21,421 nt of DNA from Caldilineaceae bacterium (GTDB lineage Bacteria > Chloroflexota > Anaerolineae > Caldilineales > Caldilineaceae). The notes below the pieces were generated by a model. The model worked only from the letters and a program-made list of their open reading frames with translations. It was not told the DNA's origin and ran no database searches. A program made the translations under genes and the position numbers. Location: contig JAHBVH010000109.1 in assembly GCA_019637645.1 (NCBI GenBank), positions 1-21,421 of the forward strand. Direction: 5' to 3'. Below are positions 17,171-21,421 of this stretch, piece by piece; positions within the stretch are counted from its first letter, which is position 1; each line of letters opens with the position of its first letter.

Positions 17171-18612
17171 TCGCGTGAAATAAGACCTTGCTTTTCCAAC
17201 GGGTGCGGACCATGGTGCACCAAAGCTGGGGCTTCACCACTGGGTAGCATCTTGCCGCGATTGGCTAGTTCTTGGGGATCAATGGCCTGCCGAATTTCGC
17301 GCATGACGGTGAGGTCGGTTTCTGTAAACATCACCGGCATATAGTGGCGCTTTTCCATACCGACGCCGTGTTCACCTGTGATCGAGCCGCCCAGATCAAT
17401 ACACATCTGAAGGATATCACCGGCGAGAGCCTCGGCCCGTTCGAGTGCGCCTGCTTCCCGCCCATTATAGAGAATCAGTGGATGGAGGTTGCCATCTCCA
17501 GCATGAAAGACATTGGCGACGCGGAGGTTATATTGGTGACTAAGCGTTTCAATGTGCGCAAGTGCTTGGCCTAGATGGTTGCGGGGCACCACGCCATCCT
17601 GCACAATATAATCCGGACTAAGGCGACCCACGGCGGAAAAAGCACCCTTGCGCCCTTTCCAAATACGGGCCCGTTCGGCCTCGTCCTGAGCCACGCGCAC
17701 TTCGGTGGCGTCGGATTCCTCAATCACCTGCAACAGATGGGCAAACTCAGCCTCCACTTGCAGCGCTTCGCCTTCCAATTCCACAATCAGCAGCGCCGCG
17801 ACATCAGGATACCCCGCGTGGACCGACGCCTCAGCCGCTTCAATCGCCAAGCGATCCATGATCTCCATGGCGCCGGGCAACAAACCAGACGCCACAACAC
17901 GGGCAACCGCATCACCAGCAGCTTGGAGGCTAGTGTAAGCAGCCAAGACAGTCCGGTAGCGCTCGGGCTTGGGCAACAGGCGAAGGGTTATCTCCAACGC
18001 GATCCCCAAGAGCCCTTCGGAGCCCACAAAGAAACCGGTAAGATCCGGCCCAACGTGCTCCAAGCTTTCCCCACCCAGGTGAACCACTTCGCCGTCTGGC
18101 AGCACGGCCTTGATGCCCAGGACATGATTGGCTGTCATGCCATATTTCAAACAGTGGGCTCCCCCAGAATTAAAGGCCACGTTGCCCCCAATCGTGCAGA
18201 TCAGTTGGCTAGACGGATCAGGGGCATAGTACAGGCCATAGGGGGACGCGGCTTTGGAGACATCTAAATTGACCACACCGGGCTCTACCACCGCGATCCG
18301 CGCCTGTGGATCAAGGCGGAGCAGGCGATTGAGACGGTTGAGCGCAATTACAATACCCTCGGCAATGGGCAAAGAGCCACCCGAAAGACTAGTACCGCTA
18401 CCACGCGCGACAAAGGGAACCCCATATTGATGACAAAGCCGCACTGTTTCGATGACATCGGCCTGTGTTTCGGCCAACACGACCGCGGCTGGCCGCGAGC
18501 GAAACGCCGTGAGGGCGTCGGACTCATACGGTGCTAATTGGGGTGACGTGCGCAAAAGCTGCTTCGCGGGGAAACGCGCTGTCAGCGCCTGCAATAGTTC
18601 TACTGTCTTCAT
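17167..18612 (-). CDS. glcD: Glycolate oxidase catalytic subunit GlcD
   Basis: GlcD is the FAD-containing catalytic subunit that oxidises glycolate (and often lactate) to glyoxylate, here with GlcE and GlcF. The 481-residue protein shows [58 protein letters not shown] and the C-terminal oxidase-domain motifs [15 protein letters not shown] and [16 protein letters not shown] chose the ATG at 18612, which has AAGGG 6 nt upstream. A TTG two codons earlier is less likely. It is the first gene of the seven-gene - strand unit running to 13171. In an autotroph or phototroph this complex would salvage glycolate, but a D-lactate or other 2-hydroxyacid substrate cannot be excluded. Confidence 0.93.
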   Translation of the reverse strand: MKTVELLQALTARFPAKQLLRTSPQLAPYESDALTAFRSRPAAVVLAETQADVIETVRLCHQYGVPFVARGSGTSLSGGSLPIAEGIVIALNRLNRLLRLDPQARIAVVEPGVVNLDVSKAASPYGLYYAPDPSSQLICTIGGNVAFNSGGAHCLKYGMTANHVLGIKAVLPDGEVVHLGGESLEHVGPDLTGFFVGSEGLLGIALEITLRLLPKPERYRTVLAAYTSLQAAGDAVARVVASGLLPGAMEIMDRLAIEAAEASVHAGYPDVAALLIVELEGEALQVEAEFAHLLQVIEESDATEVRVAQDEAERARIWKGRKGAFSAVGRLSPDYIVQDGVVPRNHLGQALAHIETLSHQYNLRVANVFHAGDGNLHPLILYNGREAGALERAEALAGDILQMCIDLGGSITGEHGVGMEKRHYMPVMFTETDLTVMREIRQAIDPQELANRGKMLPSGEAPALVHHGPHPLEKQGLISRE

Positions 18613-18686
18613 GAACAACCCTTGTCCCCTAGCGGTATGGCTGACCAGAAATTTCCTGTCACCCGGCTGGCATCGTCAAGCGGCAC

Positions 18687-18720
18687 GGCACATCCTTGGC
18701 CGGATGCCATGATCCTTATA
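18687..18720 (-). promoter_or_regulatory. Possible glcD promoter and operator
   Basis: On the - strand TATAAG (18720-18715) is a plausible -10 element about 100 nt before glcD, but the -35 region is poor. Just downstream lies an interrupted palindrome, CATCC-TTGGCC-GGATG, within GGCA...TGCC (18687-18708 on the + strand). It is positioned where a transcriptional repressor could bind. The regulator is unknown. Confidence 0.3.
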
Positions 18721-18788
18721 CAGGAGCAAAAATAGAGCTAGAAGAGGCTCAATTTCTGTAACGATTGTAACGTACATTGGGAAACTCT

Positions 18789-18858
18789 GCCAATTCCCCT
18801 AGCAGGGATTCCACCCCGAAAGGAAGGGCTTAAGCGGAGCCTGCTAGCATGGGAAGGC
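18789..18858. repeat. Large imperfect palindrome in the glcD upstream region
   Basis: Three pairing segments line up in order: GCC (18789-18791) with GGC (18856-18858), TTCCC (18794-18798) with GGGAA (18851-18855), and CTAGCAGG (18799-18806) with CCTGCTAG (18840-18847). They are interrupted by a 2-nt bulge on one side and a 3-nt bulge on the other, around a 33-nt loop. This gives about 16 bp of stem. Whether it acts as RNA (either strand), as a DNA operator or as a remnant of a mobile repeat is unknown. Confidence 0.5.
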
Positions 18859-19016
18859 GCGAGTTGCGGACCGATCATCGATGTGTCTACCGATCCACCT
18901 ACCCACGGCACCCCTTCTTTCGCCCGAGAATCGTGAAACATAAGGTGGAGATCGCCTTACAAATGTCTCTTACAAAAATAGAAGAAAGAGCAGGTTATTC
19001 GCCGCCGCTATTAGAG

Positions 19017-19033
19017 TATACTTTACCGGTAAA
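19017..19033 (+). promoter_or_regulatory. TATACT box with overlapping 12-bp palindrome
   Basis: TATACT (19017-19022) resembles a -10 element, although no convincing -35 is present. It runs into the perfect palindrome TTTACCGGTAAA (19022-19033), placed where a repressor would cover the transcription start. It could serve the metalloprotease gene 220 nt downstream, with the MITE-like repeat inside the leader. Confidence 0.3.
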
Positions 19034-19090
19034 CTATTGTTCATCCTTTGGGATGGTATAGCGCAAATCACAAGGTTGTTGTAGCTTTTA

Positions 19091-19172
19091 GAAGTTACGC
19101 ACTTGGGCCAGACCTGACAAGTTTGAAAAACCTGTCAGGTCTCTAGTTCCCCAGCCAAGGACGTAACGCCTA
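19091..19172 (+). repeat. MITE/REP-like palindromic element, copy 1
   Basis: This 82-bp element begins GAAGTTACGCACTTGGGCC and ends TAACGCCTA. Its ends are imperfect inverted repeats (GTTACGCACTTGG against CCAAGGACGTAAC, 11 of 13). Its centre is a strong palindrome, AGACCTGACAAGTTT (from 19110) to AAACCTGTCAGGTCT (to 19142). A second copy in the same orientation lies at 20982-21057, just after the metalloprotease gene. It has no coding capacity. Confidence 0.8.
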
Positions 19173-19253
19173 CCTTTAACAACTTGAGTCTATGCATGGC
19201 GTACCATACCGCTTGTCAGTGTTGCGCGTCGCCCACTAGAAGGTATTGTTGCT

Positions 19254-20972
19254 ATGAAAATCAACAAATATTCGGCCCGTTCTGTTTTTATTTTTCTGGG
19301 TTTGCTCCAAATCCTGATGCTGGCCGCCTCTGCTTTCCCCCCCACGCCTCGCTATGCCGCGGCCCAATCGCCATCCATATCACCTACCACAGTGGATTGG
19401 TCTACTGAGATGGCCCAATTAGTTGCCCAAGCCGATCTTGTTGCGCGGGCCAAGGTGGTTGAGTCGCGTAGCCAATGGAACGCGCAGCATACGCTCATTG
19501 AAACAGAACATCGCCTAGCTATTTATTACACCTTACTAGGCAAGCAACTCACAACCGTGACGATTCGCACCGACGGTGGCTTTCTGGCCAAGGAAGGGCT
19601 CGGCCTATATACTTCGCATACCCCACGCTTTGCACCAGAGGAGGAAGTGCTGCTCTTCTTGGCTCAAACGGAAACTGGCTACCGCCTTGTGGGTGGAGAA
19701 AAGGGTAAGTATTCGGTGATCCAAGCGACCGCGGTCAGTGCCTACTACCACGCCGAACAGCCCCTGGAGCAGACCATCACGACCATTGTTCACGCGGCAA
19801 CCCAACAAGGGCGTACAGCCACTGTGCCCGCACAGTGGCGTGCTACCGAAGCCGACGTAGCGGCCCGTCAGGCGAAGCCAACCATCACCACGTCCCTCAT
19901 CAATCAGCCCATGGCCGACCCCAAGTGGCCGGGCACAAACCCCAAAGTTACTATTTATGCCAATCTAAACTCTATCCATATTGGTGCACAGGGTGGCAGC
20001 GCAGAGCAGTTTCTTACCGCGATCCGCAACGCCATCCGCACCTGGAGTGTCGTCGAAACCGCAACCATTACCTTGGTCTATCAAGGTAGTACCACTTCTA
20101 CCAGTACGGGGTTCAACAACAAAAATGAAATTGTGTTTATGCGCAAAGGCGCGGGAACGCAGTTGGGCCAAGCGCAGATCTGGTTTACCACAGCCGGTGT
20201 TATTGTCGAAGCCGATATTTGGATCAACGAAGATTATGCCGTTGATGCCACAACGAATCTCCAAGGCGATGAGGTCGATCTAGAGAGTATCGTCCTCCAC
20301 GAACTCGGTCACTGGTTACCCTTGAATCACCTAAACAATCCAGCCGCCGTGATGCATGCTGTCCTAAGCGCAGGCGTCCGCAAAACGGTTTTAACGAACG
20401 ATGACATTGCCGGTGTTAATGCCCTTTATCCTTGTCCGGCTACTCCTTGTATAGACGCCATCTATGTGGGTGATAGCACGCCCACGCCCATGCCCACGGC
20501 CACAGCCACACCGACCACGATCCCAACGGCGACAGCCACACCGACCATTGTGCCATCGACGACAACAGGAACGCCCACGGTAACGCCCACCGCAACGCCG
20601 GTTCTCACCACGACACCAACGGTAACGACAACACCGTCCGTTGTAACAGTGCGGATTGAAGGCAAAGTGCTGGATAAAGAGACCCAGCTTGGTATTTCCG
20701 ATGTCTTGATGACCTTGACAGGGGCCGGGCAGTTTAGCGTGGCGCGAGGGGTGGACGGAGGCCAGGTCTATACCACCATGACCGATCTGAATGGCGTTTA
20801 TATCTTCCCGGCTGTCCAATTGGATACGTATACGTTGTCTGGAGAAAAAGCTGGTACCAATCTCGTCACGCCGGTGCCATTAACCGTGGAAAGCGAAGCA
20901 CCCATTCAGGTACCGCCACTAGAGGTGGCTACAACACCATCCCAACTCTATCTACCCATGATCATGCAATAA
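19254..20972 (+). CDS. Secreted matrixin-like zinc metalloprotease with C-terminal Thr/Pro linker and beta domain
   Basis: This 572-residue protein is probably exported and surface-attached. It has a basic start and hydrophobic signal segment (about 11-28) with likely cleavage near AAAQS (about 36-40). An N-terminal beta-type domain (about 52-160) begins MAQLVAQADLVARAKVVES. The catalytic domain carries the zinc motif HELGHWLPLNH (H349, E350, H353, H359) and a probable Met-turn at PAAVMHAV (M367). The eighth residue of the zinc motif is Pro instead of the Gly usual in metzincins. A Thr/Pro-rich linker follows (about 407-465), then a carboxypeptidase-regulatory or SdrD-like beta domain with GKVLDKETQLGISDVLMTL and LNGVYIFPAV. 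The extreme C-terminus is YLPMIMQ. AGAAGG lies 11 nt before the ATG. The gene is flanked by two palindromic repeats. The substrate is unknown. Confidence 0.82.
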   Translation: MKINKYSARSVFIFLGLLQILMLAASAFPPTPRYAAAQSPSISPTTVDWSTEMAQLVAQADLVARAKVVESRSQWNAQHTLIETEHRLAIYYTLLGKQLTTVTIRTDGGFLAKEGLGLYTSHTPRFAPEEEVLLFLAQTETGYRLVGGEKGKYSVIQATAVSAYYHAEQPLEQTITTIVHAATQQGRTATVPAQWRATEADVAARQAKPTITTSLINQPMADPKWPGTNPKVTIYANLNSIHIGAQGGSAEQFLTAIRNAIRTWSVVETATITLVYQGSTTSTSTGFNNKNEIVFMRKGAGTQLGQAQIWFTTAGVIVEADIWINEDYAVDATTNLQGDEVDLESIVLHELGHWLPLNHLNNPAAVMHAVLSAGVRKTVLTNDDIAGVNALYPCPATPCIDAIYVGDSTPTPMPTATATPTTIPTATATPTIVPSTTTGTPTVTPTATPVLTTTPTVTTTPSVVTVRIEGKVLDKETQLGISDVLMTLTGAGQFSVARGVDGGQVYTTMTDLNGVYIFPAVQLDTYTLSGEKAGTNLVTPVPLTVESEAPIQVPPLEVATTPSQLYLPMIMQ

Positions 20973-20981
20973 ATTCAGTCT

Positions 20982-21057
20982 GAAGTTACGCACTTGGGCC
21001 AGACCTGACAGGTTTGGAAAACCTGTCAGGTCCGCCCCTTCAACTGCATAACGCCTA
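20982..21057 (+). repeat. MITE/REP-like palindromic element, copy 2
   Basis: This 76-bp element begins 10 nt after the metalloprotease stop. It shares GAAGTTACGCACTTGGGCC and the AGACCTGACAGGTTT to AAACCTGTCAGGTC palindrome (21001-21032) with copy 1 at 19091, and both end in TAACGCCTA. The central hairpin is nearly perfect, so it could also work as a transcription terminator or mRNA-stabilising structure for the gene. Confidence 0.8.
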
Positions 21058-21064
21058 TCAGTTG

Positions 21065-21116
21065 AGCGCTGGCAGAGCAAGCTTGTCATCTGGTTGGCTC
21101 TGTGGTTCCCAGCGCT
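21065..21116. repeat. Two-part hairpin between convergent genes
   Basis: AGCGCTGG (21065-21072) pairs with CCAGCGCT (21109-21116). Immediately inside, CAGAGC (21073-21078) pairs with GCTCTG (21097-21102), leaving a 6-nt bulge and an 18-nt loop. It lies between the metalloprotease gene and the - strand gene ending at 21174. It has no T-run, so it may be a Rho-independent-like stop only in a loose sense. Confidence 0.45.
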
Positions 21117-21173
21117 GCCAACGCGGCACGCGGTCAGCGCGGGACGCGTCCTAGCCCCTTTTTAAGCCGTTGC

Positions 21174-21421
21174 TTAAGGCTGAAGTTGCTTGTTGCCGAC
21201 CGCTTCGGCTTCGGTTAGGACATGGCTTGCCAACAAAAAACCACCATAGATTTGCTGAATACCCGTATTCATTTGATCGACAACGGGTTGTAGTGGTACA
21301 CGGAACTGCCATGGCTGGGCAGCCGTCAGCCCCTCGAGGAGCGCCATCTGCGGCCCATAGGTAGTGGCCCAAACAGATTGGAGTTCGGGAGAGGTGGGCA
21401 AAGCCGCGGTCAAGGCAAGCC
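21174..21421 (-). CDS. 3' end of an unidentified gene (possibly an ABC solute-binding protein)
   Basis: The - strand frame is open from the window edge to a TAA at 21174-21176, giving at least 82 C-terminal residues. The start lies outside the window. The segment VVDQMNTGIQQIYGGFL followed by a helix with LTEAEA and a final NKQLQP loosely resembles the C-terminus of sugar-type ABC solute-binding proteins, which end in a pair of helices of this kind. That is a weak, by-eye resemblance. The TTG codon at 21413 is not a convincing start. The stop codon sits in a small palindrome (TTAAGC-CGTT-GCTTAA, 21162-21177) with no terminator character on this strand. Confidence 0.55.
   Translation of the reverse strand, partial: LALTAALPTSPELQSVWATTYGPQMALLEGLTAAQPWQFRVPLQPVVDQMNTGIQQIYGGFLLASHVLTEAEAVGNKQLQP

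Larger units (their letters stand above)
18613..19253. other. Gene-free 640-nt region between divergent glcD and the metalloprotease gene
   Basis: No ORF here has coding character; the short open frames have unlike composition and no ribosome binding sites. Inside are a possible glcD promoter and operator (18687-18720), a large imperfect palindrome (18789-18858), a -10-like box with a 12-bp palindrome (19017-19033), a CATCC-TTTG-GGATG palindrome (19042-19055) and one copy of a MITE-like element (19091-19172). These are listed separately. Nothing else is recognised. Confidence 0.7.

Noticed and set aside
17575..18267. 230-codon open frame on the + strand opposite glcD
   Set aside because: It lies wholly antisense to a clearly conserved gene, has no recognisable domain and its composition follows the opposite strand's codon pattern.
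18770..18860. Riboswitch upstream of glcD (cobalamin- or FMN-like wording such as GGGGTGGAATCCC)
   Set aside because: The required core boxes of either class are not present, and the likely glcD promoter lies downstream of the segment.
18849..19061. 70-codon open frame in the glcD/metalloprotease intergenic region
   Set aside because: It has no ribosome binding site, unlike amino-acid composition and no recognisable motif, and it starts inside the large palindrome.
20462..20665. Simple-sequence repeat as an independent element
   Set aside because: The ACGCCCAC/ACACCGAC-rich stretch is the coding sequence of the Thr/Pro linker in the metalloprotease, not a separate repeat locus.
19110..21032. 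CRISPR-like repeats, because a palindromic sequence recurs
   Set aside because: There are only two copies 1.9 kb apart with a gene between them and no regular spacers.
21162..21177. Intrinsic terminator at TTAAGC-CGTT-GCTTAA
   Set aside because: The stem is 6 bp, AT-rich and includes the stop codon. On the - strand it is followed by A and G rather than a T-run.

Overview
The window looks like a chromosomal segment of a member of the Chloroflexota, probably class Chloroflexia and possibly a Chloroflexales phototroph. This is an inference from several signs: moderately GC-rich coding DNA, a run of large Pol-P-sugar-type membrane glycosyltransferases with a shared C-terminal beta-rich domain, a secreted metalloprotease with a Thr/Pro linker ending in YLPMIMQ, and a glycolate oxidase operon continuing into a Ycf35-like (DUF1257) gene. 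Nothing in the window names the species. No tRNA, rRNA, CRISPR array, transposase or phage gene was seen.

Region 1 (20-10330, all + strand) is a surface-glycan cassette. It holds a dolichyl-phosphate-mannose-synthase-like GT2, a GT39/ArnT-like GT-C protein, a YfhO-like GT-C protein, a second GT39-like protein, a 40-residue putative membrane microprotein and an O-antigen ligase/polymerase-like protein. Several junctions are 4-nt overlaps or direct stop/start abutments, so translation is probably coupled. The likely logic is that GT2 makes a polyprenyl-phosphate sugar, the three large GT-C proteins transfer sugars on the outer face, and the last protein polymerises or ligates the glycan. A 40-residue ORF resembling the N-terminus of a small nucleotidyltransferase then runs into lipA (lipoyl synthase). 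A long imperfect inverted repeat ends the block.

Region 2 (10424-11543, - strand) encodes a DksA/TraR-type zinc-finger protein followed by uracil phosphoribosyltransferase (upp). Upstream of the dksA-like gene is a good sigma70-type promoter on the - strand. It is followed by a leader of about 320 nt holding a set of nested and adjacent inverted repeats, which looks like an uncharacterised structured RNA. A divergent extended -10 promoter with a possible LexA box at its start site serves ruvB (12106-13194, +).

Region 3 (13171-18612, - strand) is a tightly packed seven-gene unit: glcD, glcE, glcF (glycolate to glyoxylate oxidation), then DUF1257 (Ycf35-like), DUF2997, a small unknown protein that echoes the DUF2997 core, and a metallo-beta-lactamase-fold protein that has lost its metal-binding motif. 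Its last gene overlaps the end of ruvB tail to tail.

Region 4 (18613-21421) starts with a 640-nt gene-free stretch that includes palindromes. Then comes a secreted matrixin-like metalloprotease flanked by two same-orientation copies of a roughly 80-bp palindromic, MITE/REP-like element. The 3' end of an unidentified - strand gene runs off the window.
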